Source of the DNA: a virus
IMG/VR virus record: IMGVR_UViG_3300011116_000039
Span: 1-24,279 of that record
Direction: 5' to 3' (one strand)
Length of the DNA stretch: 24,279 nucleotides
Position 1 is the first letter of the stretch. The number at the start of each line of letters is the position of its first letter. Below are positions 1-5,757 of this stretch, piece by piece. A model generated the notes under the pieces. It made no database searches. It was not told the DNA's origin and worked only from the letters and a program-made list of their open reading frames with translations. The position numbers were made by a program, and so were the translations under genes.

Positions 1-677
1 CCGTATTTGATCCACTCTTCCTTGAAGATGTCAGAGCCAGCGTTGGTAAACGAAGCCATGTACTCCTGTTTAAAAGCAAAGGTGCTTAGGGTCTTTTTAG
101 CACTTTCTATCTCTTTTTGGTCAATCAAGGGGTTATCAGCAGTGGTGAAGTGCCAACTCTTCCAATCAGGATCATCCTCGCTTTCGCCCAACTTAAAGGT
201 ATCGTAGAACCAGTTTCTGCCCTTTGGAGTTCCGATGAAGAGTGCTCTCCCCCGTTTATCAGACAAACTGGCTCGAATGACCTGTTCCCATGCTTCGGGT
301 TTGATATCGGCTACCTCGTCTAGTACGGCATAGGTCAGAGACACACCACGAAGGGTATCGGGTCTGTCAGCACCACGAACGTAGATTCTTGCTCCGTTTA
401 TCAGGGTAATGTCTAGGTTGTTGACGTGGGAGGACTGAATAACCTCTCTGCCAAGGTCTAACAGTAAGTCCCAAATGATTTGACGGCTTTGTCCCATAGT
501 AGGGGAGACGTACAGCACAGCAGAGCCTTGTGGACACTTGAGTCCTTCAATCAGTAGGGTAACTGCCGCCATCCTACTTTTGCCACAACGTCTTCCGGCA
601 GCTACTACTTTGAATCTTGTTTGGTCTTTGAAGACTTCTTGTTGCCAAGGAAGAAGGGAGAAGTTGAGGTCAGCCAT
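1..677 (-). CDS. terL: Terminase large subunit (C-terminal part beyond window)
   Basis: This is the ATPase motor and nuclease that packages phage DNA into proheads. The gene starts at ATG 677-675 and reads without a stop to the left edge, giving about 225 residues; the nuclease domain lies outside. Visible motifs are a Walker A loop, GRRCGKS, at about residues 28-34; a Walker B strand, YAVLDE, ending in D120-E121; and a GTPKG coupling-type motif near 149-153. All are typical of TerL ATPase domains. The start codon lies inside the last codons of the upstream small-subunit gene (8-nt overlap), so the two are probably translationally coupled. The family assignment is secure. The subtype, and hence whether packaging is headful or cos, cannot be judged from this half. 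Confidence 0.95.
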   Translation of the reverse strand, partial: MADLNFSLLPWQQEVFKDQTRFKVVAAGRRCGKSRMAAVTLLIEGLKCPQGSAVLYVSPTMGQSRQIIWDLLLDLGREVIQSSHVNNLDITLINGARIYVRGADRPDTLRGVSLTYAVLDEVADIKPEAWEQVIRASLSDKRGRALFIGTPKGRNWFYDTFKLGESEDDPDWKSWHFTTADNPLIDQKEIESAKKTLSTFAFKQEYMASFTNAGSDIFKEEWIKY

Positions 678-1089
678 ACTTAGCCTCTACGTCTTGTGCA
701 TCGGTGTCGATGATCGTTGGCTCTTGACCCAAGCCAGTGATGTTGATCGTCACGGCACTTCGTTGGCCTTTGTCTTTTTCAAACATTGAGATTGGCAGTG
801 TGCGGTCAATGCACATCTTGAGCGCTGCCATCTGGCCTGGGTGGTCATCATTGAGCGCAATCTCAATCACCTTCTGCGCCACATCCTTGCCGCCAGACCG
901 GATCATCAGCTCCTTCAACTCTTTCAGGCGCTGGTGGTCTGTCTTAGGCAAAACCTTGGGTGGGTTGTTCGCATAGCGCTGAATGGTCATCTTGACCGAA
1001 CCCTTGGGACGACCACGCCCCTTCTTGGCAGGGGTTTGTTGCGTTTGTTGCGTTTCTTGCGTTTCTTCGGTTGCAGGGGTGAATTCCAC
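670..1089 (-). CDS. terS: Putative terminase small subunit
   Basis: A 139-residue protein directly upstream of terL and overlapping it by 8 nt; the position is the main argument for TerS. The start is GTG 1089-1087, preceded by an AAAGGA ribosome-binding site six bases away. The N-terminal 20 residues are Thr/Gln/Glu-rich, followed by a basic AT-hook-like KKGRGRPKGS at about residues 22-31, which fits DNA recognition. The middle is helical and charged, and the C-terminal part contains SMFEKDKGQRSAVTINITG, a segment I have seen in phage proteins that precede terL. No classical helix-turn-helix is obvious. It would bind the packaging site and load the large subunit. Another small DNA-binding protein in the same place cannot be excluded. 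Confidence 0.65.
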   Translation of the reverse strand: MEFTPATEETQETQQTQQTPAKKGRGRPKGSVKMTIQRYANNPPKVLPKTDHQRLKELKELMIRSGGKDVAQKVIEIALNDDHPGQMAALKMCIDRTLPISMFEKDKGQRSAVTINITGLGQEPTIIDTDAQDVEAKYG

Positions 1090-1273
1090 TTTTTTCCTTT
1101 CGGGAAGCTGGGTTTGATGGATTCTAGTCCATTTTGCTTTTTGCGTGGGGGGGTGGCACCACCAATTTCACTAGCGAGGCCGACCCCCTCCCCCCCCATG
1201 CAAAACAGCCCAAAACCAAGGGTTTTCCCGATTTTACTTTATACAACCTCCATTATGTTAAGTTGACGCAAAG

Positions 1274-1362
1274 ATATCCACAGATATTTGAATACTTTGT
1301 TTGTACCCAGCGAGTTATCCACAGGAAACTGTGGACAAGTTGAACAAAACCCTTGTGGATAA
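1274..1362. promoter_or_regulatory. Cluster of four DnaA-box-like sites
   Basis: Two 9-mers match the E. coli consensus TTATCCACA perfectly: 1315-1323 on plus, and 1354-1362 on minus (read as TGTGGATAA on plus). Two more differ at one position: ATATCCACA at 1274-1282 on plus, and TTGTCCACA on minus at 1330-1338. The middle two face each other six bases apart and also form an inverted repeat, CCACAG-GAAA-CTGTGG (1319-1334). A given 9-mer is expected well under once in a 24-kb window counting both strands, so two perfect copies within 48 bp are unlikely by chance. The presumed role is recruitment of host DnaA. Confidence 0.65.
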
Positions 1363-1445
1363 TTGGGTTCGGATCGATTTGAATTGGGGGCGGGAGAAAA
1401 AAGGGAAAGAGGCGGAGGGTGCATTCCACGCATACCTGACCACCA

Positions 1446-1466
1446 GTTATAGCATTTTGTTATAAC
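1446..1466. repeat. Short inverted repeat, possible operator
   Basis: GTTATA at 1446-1451 is mirrored by TATAAC at 1461-1466 with nine bases between. It sits between the DnaA-box cluster and the end of the small gene at 1507-1767. A protein-binding site is possible, but a six-base arm can occur by chance. Confidence 0.25.
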
Positions 1467-1506
1467 CCAAAAAATTTGTGAGGAAAACCCAAACCATCCA
1501 ACCAGT

Positions 1507-1767
1507 TCAGGAATGCCCTTCAGGCGCATCAAAAGCCTCTACAACGCTCTCAGACGCTTGGTCTGTACCATTGCCTACCCTCAAGCAATCAAGGCTCTTA
1601 TGCGGTCTAAAACCTTGAGTCCATAAAAATGAATAGACTTCGAGTAGATGATGAAAGCCAGCGGACATATCGCCTCGGCCTGCGTGAACCAAAATCTTTT
1701 TTTCTGCGGGTTTCAAAATGCGTTGAAAGTATTTTGACTTTGGACTAGCTGGTCTACCTACAGACAT
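1507..1767 (-). CDS. Small hypothetical phage protein
   Basis: An 86-residue protein I cannot name. ATG 1767-1765 is preferred because a GGGGG tract lies just upstream as a possible ribosome-binding site; a TTG at 1779 would add four residues. The N-terminus is basic (MSVGRPASPKSKYFQRI). It is followed by a segment of the form KPAEKKILVHAGRGDMSAGF and a hydrophobic helix, HHLLEVYSFLW. That pattern resembles small DNA-binding proteins of ribbon-helix-helix type (strand, helix, GN/DxSxGF turn, helix), but the match is weak. It is in line with the minus-strand replication/terminase operon, between the resolvase and the DnaA-box region. The C-terminal 25 residues look disordered and acidic. Confidence 0.55.
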   Translation of the reverse strand: MSVGRPASPKSKYFQRILKPAEKKILVHAGRGDMSAGFHHLLEVYSFLWTQGFRPHKSLDCLRVGNGTDQASESVVEAFDAPEGHS

Positions 1768-1794
1768 ACGAACCCCCAAAAAAAAGGGTACTCA

Positions 1795-1822
1795 CGCCCG
1801 AAGGCGCTTTCCCCGAAGGCGC
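1795..1822 (-). terminator. UUCG hairpin with repeated arm between resolvase and small gene
   Basis: CCCGAAGGCGC occurs twice (1797-1807 and 1812-1822). On the minus strand 1806-1795 reads CGCC-TTCG-GGCG, a stem capped by an extra-stable cUUCGg loop. An eight-T run follows on that strand at 1785-1778, but about nine bases separate stem and T-run, so this is not a textbook intrinsic terminator. It could attenuate or stabilise the transcript downstream of the resolvase gene. Confidence 0.3.
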
Positions 1823-1848
1823 AACAATCAATGGCAACTGCGCGCATC

Positions 1849-2178
1849 TCATCGTATCACCTCGATCTCAACTTTGTAAACTTTGGGGCCAGCAGCCCTT
1901 TGAGCGTATTGCCAATCAATGAGGCCATTGCCATCGTCTACGCCAAGCCAATCAGCGACACCATCCCTGACGGCCTTAAATCCAGACTGTAGGTTATCGC
2001 CGTCCAAGCGCCGTGGTGCGACTCTGGTCAAAACGACAGTAAGGGGTAGCTCCAAACCAGATGACTGAGCCGCAGCATTCAGGCTCATCCGAGTCCTGGT
2101 TCTCTGATCCCGAGCCAGCTTTGCCTTGACTGCCCAATGCAACCTCAAGTTCGCCACGCTGACGATTTTCATGTTCAT
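1849..2178 (-). CDS. rusA: RusA-family Holliday junction resolvase
   Basis: A 109-residue endonuclease that would cut four-way junctions in replicating or recombining phage DNA before packaging. The signature is RRLDGDNLQSGFKAVRDGVA followed by DWLGVDDG (about residues 57-83). The acidic D59, D61, D72 and D81/D82 and the nearby K68 match the RusA metal-binding pattern, although the lysine is seven residues after the second Asp rather than four as in E. coli RusA. The length is close to the usual 110-120. ATG 2178 is chosen; ATG 2172 is two codons later, and a TTG further up is less likely. It lies downstream of the primase gene across a 193-bp repeat-filled gap. Function is confident; the start is less so. 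Confidence 0.85.
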   Translation of the reverse strand: MNMKIVSVANLRLHWAVKAKLARDQRTRTRMSLNAAAQSSGLELPLTVVLTRVAPRRLDGDNLQSGFKAVRDGVADWLGVDDGNGLIDWQYAQRAAGPKVYKVEIEVIR

Positions 2179-2239
2179 TTCCACTTCAATCAAGCCACAA
2201 CTCCAATCCTATCAAAACCACCCCAAAATCCGCCGGACT

Positions 2240-2426
2240 GTACCGAAACCCTTTTTGTACCGAACCTGAACGTGTCTATAGACACGTTCGGTACGTTTCG
2301 GTACACCAGAGGGGGTTTGCTTCGGTACATTTCGGTACGTTTCGGTACATTTCGGTACACGCTTCGGTACATCACACCTCATTACCGACTGTACCGACTT
2401 CGGTACATTTCGGTACACTTCGGTAC
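2240..2426. repeat. Iteron-like CGGTAC array, largely 10-bp spaced
   Basis: CGGTAC occurs ten times on plus, with first bases at 2289, 2299, 2323, 2333, 2343, 2353, 2365, 2401, 2411 and 2421. The reverse form GTACCG occurs at 2240, 2258 and 2391. Most forward copies are exactly 10 bp apart and sit in the wider form TTTCGGTACA, so a bound protein would contact one face of the helix. The last three copies lie within the 3' end of the primase gene, the rest in the gap before the resolvase gene. The layout resembles iterons of plasmid or phage origins. The units have no spacers, so it is not CRISPR. Confidence 0.75.
2268..2289. repeat. 22-bp perfect palindrome inside the iteron array
   Basis: GAACGTGTCTA at 2268-2278 is followed immediately by its exact reverse complement to 2289, with no loop. 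One more pair (2266/2291) matches after a single mismatch. The right arm runs into the first forward CGGTAC copy. A perfect 22-bp dyad suggests a dimer-binding operator or a cruciform-prone element. It is too short in loop to be an ordinary terminator and has no T-run. Confidence 0.7.
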
Positions 2427-4429
2427 ATCCCAGAGTTCTCCAAAACCATGTTTTTCTTGGTTAGTGCTTCCAAACATTCCTTGAACCGCCGAGCGTTTAG
2501 ACCATGCCCTTTGGCTGAATCTCGCCATTCGTCGTAGTCCACCATGGCAGCAAAACCCTCGATGCCGTCACTGGCTCGTTTGGCCTCAATCGCCACCAAG
2601 CAGTTTAATGCAATGCGCTGGTTGCCTGAAAGAACTGTGCGCTTTTGGATGTTACCGATCAGGCCGGAGATGTCTACTGCCGTGAGATACGCGCCCCGAA
2701 CTGGCGCTCCATTCTTGTCTTGGATCGGCAAATCCACTTGGGTGATCTGGAAGTTTTTGGGTGCAGGCATCTCTGCATCCTTCATTTTTTTGGATTCAAA
2801 GGCTATTGATTTGGTTCCCGAATCCAACTGGCAGCGATACTCTGCATCAAGCGCACCCTTCAAGGCTGTGCTACCTCTAGACCTATCCTTATCTGCCACG
2901 CCGGAGTGATGCACTACTAAGACACAGCATTTCCAAGGTTGGCGAAGGTACACATCCAAGTGTTGGATAAACGCATTCATGTCTTGGGTGGAGTTCTCAT
3001 CACCGCCATGATTTCTGGCTAAAGTATCAATGATGATCAAACTTGGAGTTGTCCCTGCTTGCGCTGACAGCTCCTTGATGCTCTCAGCCACCACTGCCGC
3101 CTCTGTTGCATCGTACAACTGCGCTGCCCTATGGCTCTTGTACAGAGGCGCACCATCCAAAGTCTGCCCATTACCTAGCTGCCATGCCTTGAACCGCCTA
3201 GCTAGGCCGTTATGGCCTTCACCTGCGATGTAGAACACCGAGCCTTGCTTGACATCATGCCCATGCCACGCCTTGCCAGTGGCAACGCAGCAAGCTATGT
3301 CAATTGAGACAAAGGACTTACCACCGCCTGGGTCGCCAAACACCTGCGCCAAAGAGTCGCTCTCGATGTAGTCATCCACAATCCAATTGATCTGTGCCAA
3401 CTCCAAGCTATCTATTCTGGAGAACTCAAAAGCCAGTTTGTCCCGCATAGGGCCAGCCACACGCTCGATCTGCTCTTTGACCGCATCCAAGCCTTGCAGG
3501 CAGTGAAGGTCATTGAAGTCTGTTGGCTTGTTGTCCACCATGTCAGACTCCCCAAATGATGGGTACACAATCTCACCAAACACCAAGGCAGCCGCCGCAC
3601 GGCCCTTCGTTACACCAGGGTTGCCCTCCGTGAACTGGTCATTGTCTGCACCGATGATGATCTTCGAGCCTGGGAACATCTCTTTCGCGCTCTTAGCCAC
3701 CTTGGCTAAGTTCCCACAATCAAACGCCACCATGACCGTGTAACCAGTCGCCTCATGGATACTGGCGCAGGTGGCAAACCCTTCACCCACAAATACAATC
3801 TTCCGATTGCCCCTGAGTTCATAAAACCCACCCTCAATCTTGCCACCCTTTAAGAACCTTTTGTTGCCATCTGCATCAATGGTCTGATATGAGAGAATTT
3901 CCCCTGCTTGATTGATCACAGGCACAACCAGCCTGCCTGCCCTGTCAATCTTGATCCCATGCGCCCCAACGTGCTTCCTGACAAGGTAAGGATGATCGTC
4001 AGACGCATCTGCATACGTCCCTACCTCATCCTCTGCACGTTCGGCAGCCACCGCCTGCGATGCCAACCTGTCAGCATCCTTCTTGGCTTTCACCTCTACC
4101 AACCACTTGTCATGCTCAAAGCGCTCAGTAAAAGACATTTGCCTGCCAGTGTCTGCTATCCATTTACTCTCAAACACTGGCTCCTTCCAACAGCCTGCAA
4201 TGCCCACAGGCACTTTGCCACTGGAGTGCAAGATGTACCAACCATCAAGCGCACCCTTCTTGCTCGACACATGAGCCACCCTGTGAATCTCACCATCTGC
4301 GATGATCTCCTTGATCAGCAGGCCAGATGCCTCACAGTGCTTCCTGAACCCCTCTTCAGGGTTGATTAGGTCTTGCGATTCTGTGGCAGCTGCGAAGCCG
4401 TTGGGGAAAATAGATGTAAGACTGCTCAT
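2372..4429 (-). CDS. TOPRIM primase fused to RepA-type helicase
   Basis: A 685-residue replication protein that would make primers and unwind the fork. ATG 4429 is chosen: it overlaps the upstream stop as ATGA and has GAGG nine bases before it. Residues 1-200 resemble the N-terminal region of phage primases. A TOPRIM fold follows, with E216 in VFVGEG and the ADND acidic pair at 261-264. The second half is a RecA-fold helicase of the AAA_25/RepA kind: Walker A GDPGGGKS at 365-372, Walker B SLIIIDT ending at D468, and VVHHSG plus RSRGSTALKGALD at about 505-528, typical of hexameric RepA/DnaB-like enzymes. No N-terminal zinc finger is seen. The last 18 residues (MYRSVPKCTE...) are encoded by the CGGTAC array and probably reflect DNA constraint rather than protein function. 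Confidence 0.9.
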   Translation of the reverse strand: MSSLTSIFPNGFAAATESQDLINPEEGFRKHCEASGLLIKEIIADGEIHRVAHVSSKKGALDGWYILHSSGKVPVGIAGCWKEPVFESKWIADTGRQMSFTERFEHDKWLVEVKAKKDADRLASQAVAAERAEDEVGTYADASDDHPYLVRKHVGAHGIKIDRAGRLVVPVINQAGEILSYQTIDADGNKRFLKGGKIEGGFYELRGNRKIVFVGEGFATCASIHEATGYTVMVAFDCGNLAKVAKSAKEMFPGSKIIIGADNDQFTEGNPGVTKGRAAAALVFGEIVYPSFGESDMVDNKPTDFNDLHCLQGLDAVKEQIERVAGPMRDKLAFEFSRIDSLELAQINWIVDDYIESDSLAQVFGDPGGGKSFVSIDIACCVATGKAWHGHDVKQGSVFYIAGEGHNGLARRFKAWQLGNGQTLDGAPLYKSHRAAQLYDATEAAVVAESIKELSAQAGTTPSLIIIDTLARNHGGDENSTQDMNAFIQHLDVYLRQPWKCCVLVVHHSGVADKDRSRGSTALKGALDAEYRCQLDSGTKSIAFESKKMKDAEMPAPKNFQITQVDLPIQDKNGAPVRGAYLTAVDISGLIGNIQKRTVLSGNQRIALNCLVAIEAKRASDGIEGFAAMVDYDEWRDSAKGHGLNARRFKECLEALTKKNMVLENSGMYRSVPKCTEVGTVGNEV

Positions 4430-4644
4430 GCTTTGGCCTCCACAAGTTCTGGCCAAATAGACTGCCAACTGCCCTGGCACACCATCTGCCGAGTAAGCCT
4501 GCCCTCACTGGCCTGTTCTACCCGAACGGCCTCCCAAGCTGACATTTCTCGCCTGCCAGTGAGACATTGGTAAAGGTACTGCTCATTGATGCCAACTTTT
4601 TCTGCCAGTTGTCGGCGCTCATCTGGTGGTATTTGTGTGTTCAT
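4426..4644 (-). CDS. Cro/YdaS-like HTH repressor
   Basis: A 72-residue DNA-binding protein. After MNTQIPPDERRQLAEKVGI the segment NEQYLYQCLTGRREMSAWEA (about residues 20-39) has the helix-turn-helix spacing of Cro and YdaS-type regulators, and the end (LTRQMVCQGSWQSIWPEL) matches the usual Cro/YdaS tail. ATG 4644 gives the standard length; a GTG at 4695 would add 17 atypical residues without a good ribosome-binding site. Its stop overlaps the primase start by ATGA. It stands at the head of the minus-strand operon and faces the plus-strand early operon, the position of a switch repressor. TCTAGCA sites in the region between are its likely operators. No CI-type partner is present in the window. 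Confidence 0.8.
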   Translation of the reverse strand: MNTQIPPDERRQLAEKVGINEQYLYQCLTGRREMSAWEAVRVEQASEGRLTRQMVCQGSWQSIWPELVEAKA

Positions 4645-4654
4645 AGCTATCCAC

Positions 4655-4748
4655 TCTAGCACATTGATAGATTCTTTTGGCAATAGGGAAAACACCTATG
4701 AAAATAATTCTAGCAAAGGGCTTGACAACATCTAGCAACTCGCTAGAA
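4655..4748. promoter_or_regulatory. Putative operators TCTAGCA (three direct, one inverted)
   Basis: TCTAGCA occurs at 4655-4661, 4709-4715 and 4731-4737, and the inverted core GCTAGAA at 4742-4748. The last two form TCTAGC-AACTC-GCTAGA, a dyad covering the -10 box of the plus promoter. The first copy lies just upstream of the repressor start. Such placement would let one protein control both divergent operons. Binding by the neighbouring Cro-like protein is inference. Confidence 0.55.
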
Positions 4749-4749
4749 T
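4722..4749 (+). promoter_or_regulatory. Sigma-70 promoter of the early operon
   Basis: TTGACA (4722-4727, perfect -35) is followed after 16 bp by TAGAAT (4744-4749, one mismatch to TATAAT). Transcription should begin near 4756, leaving a leader of about 60 nt before the gene at 4815. The -10 lies in the inverted operator copy, so repression is likely. Confidence 0.75.
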
Positions 4750-4754
4750 TCAAA

Positions 4755-4797
4755 GCGTGGCAGGGAAATTGGTTCTCTGTCCATCACGCCGAAAGGC
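4755..4797 (+). promoter_or_regulatory. Structured 5' leader of the early operon
   Basis: GCGTG 4755-4759 pairs with CACGC 4785-4789. Within it CAGGGAA 4761-4767 pairs with TTCTCTG 4773-4779 (one G-T pair) around a five-base loop. An adjacent GCC-GAAA-GGC (4788-4797) shares two bases with the first stem, so the two may alternate. The ribosome-binding site AAAGGA follows at 4801-4806. It may protect the 5' end or tune translation; no known riboswitch is recognised. Confidence 0.35.
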
Positions 4798-4814
4798 CAT
4801 AAAGGAAACACAAA

Positions 4815-5195
4815 ATGAACACAACTTACACAGCTTATCCATGGAGCGATTTATACAACGCCGGTTTTTCATGCGATGGTCAGCCCTTCATCGCCGAACA
4901 GTATTACGTTGTGATTGAAAACGAAGCCGGTCGCCGCTTCCGTCATCAAGCCACTTTTAATGGCACTCAAGAAGTTGTTTGCCCTGAGTCTGGCGATTCT
5001 TATTTTCCCGATATGCGCGATCAAGCGAAAGCTAAAGCCAGCAAGTTGGCTATTCGCGTCAACGCTTCTCTCAAAGCTGGTAAAACATTATCACCATCTT
5101 TTTGGTACGAAATTGATCCTGCTTATGGTTCTGACTCTTACGTTGATCAGGGCACAGAAGCCACACGCTTATTTGCTGAGAAAGCCGCAGCCTAA
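4815..5195 (+). CDS. Hypothetical early phage protein
   Basis: A 126-residue acidic, soluble protein, first gene of the plus-strand operon, with AAAGGA eight bases before its ATG. I do not recognise a family. It begins MNTTYTAYPWSDLYNAGFSC, contains several aromatic residues and a basic helical stretch (DQAKAKASKLAIRVNAS, about residues 73-89), and ends in an Ala-rich tail. There is no signal peptide, membrane segment or catalytic motif. As the first gene behind the strong repressed promoter it could be an early host-takeover or accessory protein, but nothing in the sequence says which. Confidence 0.75.
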   Translation: MNTTYTAYPWSDLYNAGFSCDGQPFIAEQYYVVIENEAGRRFRHQATFNGTQEVVCPESGDSYFPDMRDQAKAKASKLAIRVNASLKAGKTLSPSFWYEIDPAYGSDSYVDQGTEATRLFAEKAAA

Positions 5196-5205
5196 TCCAA
5201 TCCAC

Positions 5206-5219
5206 GGGGCTTCGGCCCC
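5206..5219 (+). terminator. GGGGC-UUCG-GCCCC hairpin
   Basis: A five-base GC stem with a cUUCGg tetraloop in the 36-bp gap after the first early gene. It has no T-run, so it is more likely a stability or processing element that sets the level of the first gene apart from those behind it. Confidence 0.4.
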
Positions 5220-5231
5220 CGAAAGCACAAC

Positions 5232-5375
5232 ATGAAACACCATAAACATTTCCACTACCCTGAAGTCAAGAGCGCCAGGCTAACCGCCTGCGCAGAAGCA
5301 GGACTTGACCTTCTCACCGCCCTTGCCATTGGCATCAGCTTGTCCGCCTTACTGGTTGCATGGTGGTCAACATGA
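5232..5375 (+). CDS. Small predicted membrane protein (47 aa)
   Basis: This short reading frame is easily missed. It opens MKHHKHFHYPEVKSARLTAC, a His-rich, basic segment, and ends with a hydrophobic helix LLTALAIGISLSALLVAWW (about residues 27-45) long enough to span the membrane. Its TGA overlaps the next ATG as ATGA, and that next frame overlaps the following gene the same way, which supports real translation. The ribosome-binding site is weak (GAAAG). The function is unknown; small early membrane proteins of phages sometimes act in superinfection exclusion or on the host envelope, which is only a possibility here. Confidence 0.55.
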   Translation: MKHHKHFHYPEVKSARLTACAEAGLDLLTALAIGISLSALLVAWWST

Positions 5376-5485
5376 AATCAGTTTTGATACCTATCAAACC
5401 TAAATTGACACGCTGTGAAATTCTTGGCGTATGTCAGTCCAAACACAACCCAGCCTGCAACAAACAATGTAGGAGAGCTGAATGA
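5372..5485 (+). CDS. Tiny four-cysteine protein (37 aa)
   Basis: It starts at an ATGA overlap with the membrane-protein gene and ends at another ATGA overlap with the gene at 5482, so it fills the gap exactly in one frame. The cysteines C15, C21, C29 and C33 (C-x5-C-x7-C-x3-C) plus H25 could bind one zinc ion. The N-terminal half is basic (MKSVLIPIKPKLTR). I recognise similar small Cys-rich proteins in phage early operons but no named family or function. Confidence 0.5.
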   Translation: MKSVLIPIKPKLTRCEILGVCQSKHNPACNKQCRRAE

Positions 5486-5757
5486 ACCCCACACCCGCCT
5501 GCCCCCAAGGAATCATTGAGTTTGAGTGCGAACTCGAAGGTGTCGATTTGGTCTGCCACTTGGAGTACATCCCAGAAGAAATTGGCTCACTCGATAGCCG
5601 TGGCTTACCTGATGAGCCTGACTACGCCGAAACTATGGAACTTGTCAGCGCTTACATCAAAGGCACAGACATAGACATTGGTCACTTGATCTTGCAGGGC
5701 CTTGTTGACCACATCACAACCACAGCACTTGAGGACTACAAAAATGACGATCTCTGA
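5482..5757 (+). CDS. Hypothetical acidic phage protein
   Basis: A 91-residue strongly acidic protein with AGGAG 8 bases before its ATG, the clearest ribosome-binding site in this stretch. Residues 10-30 alternate hydrophobic and acidic residues as in a beta hairpin (IIEFECELEGVDLVCHLEYI), and the C-terminal half is likely helical. No motif is recognised. It overlaps the next gene by 14 nt. It precedes the recombination module; a DNA-mimic or a partner of that module is conceivable but unsupported. Confidence 0.75.
   Translation: MNPTPACPQGIIEFECELEGVDLVCHLEYIPEEIGSLDSRGLPDEPDYAETMELVSAYIKGTDIDIGHLILQGLVDHITTTALEDYKNDDL

Larger units (their letters stand above)
1090..1506. other. 417-bp noncoding region with a DnaA-box cluster; candidate replication origin
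   Basis: No convincing gene fills this stretch; the open frames here are unlike phage proteins and run through the DNA sites. It holds, left to right, a G-run (1147-1153) and a C-rich run (about 1183-1197), an AT-rich segment (about 1229-1264), four DnaA-box-like 9-mers (1274-1362), a purine-rich stretch (about 1386-1417) and an inverted repeat GTTATA-N9-TATAAC (1446-1466). An AT-rich segment beside clustered DnaA boxes is the usual plan of a theta origin. That it works as an origin is inference. Confidence 0.5.

Noticed and set aside
1147-1197. G-quadruplex formed by the G-run and C-run near terS
   Set aside because: On each strand the G-runs are too few or too short for four separate triplets with loops; left as a composition oddity.
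1239-1532. 97-codon minus-strand frame across the DnaA-box region
   Set aside because: Composition is unlike a folded protein (Trp/Pro/Ser patches), it overlaps the end of the small gene at 1507, has no good ribosome-binding site and runs through the DnaA boxes.
2240-2426. CRISPR-like array
   Set aside because: The units are only about 10 bp with no unique spacers, and no cas operon is present; the Cas4-like nuclease belongs to the phage recombination module.
2137-2484. Open frames on both strands made of Tyr-Arg-Asn-Val-Pro-Lys or Arg-Tyr-Ile-Ser type repeats
   Set aside because: They arise because the 10-bp CGGTAC units lack stop codons in several frames; they overlap the primase or resolvase genes and have no conserved pattern.
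4645-4695. N-terminal extension of the Cro-like repressor from GTG 4695
   Set aside because: The extra residues are atypical for the family, no ribosome-binding site precedes the GTG, and the extension would cover an operator copy.
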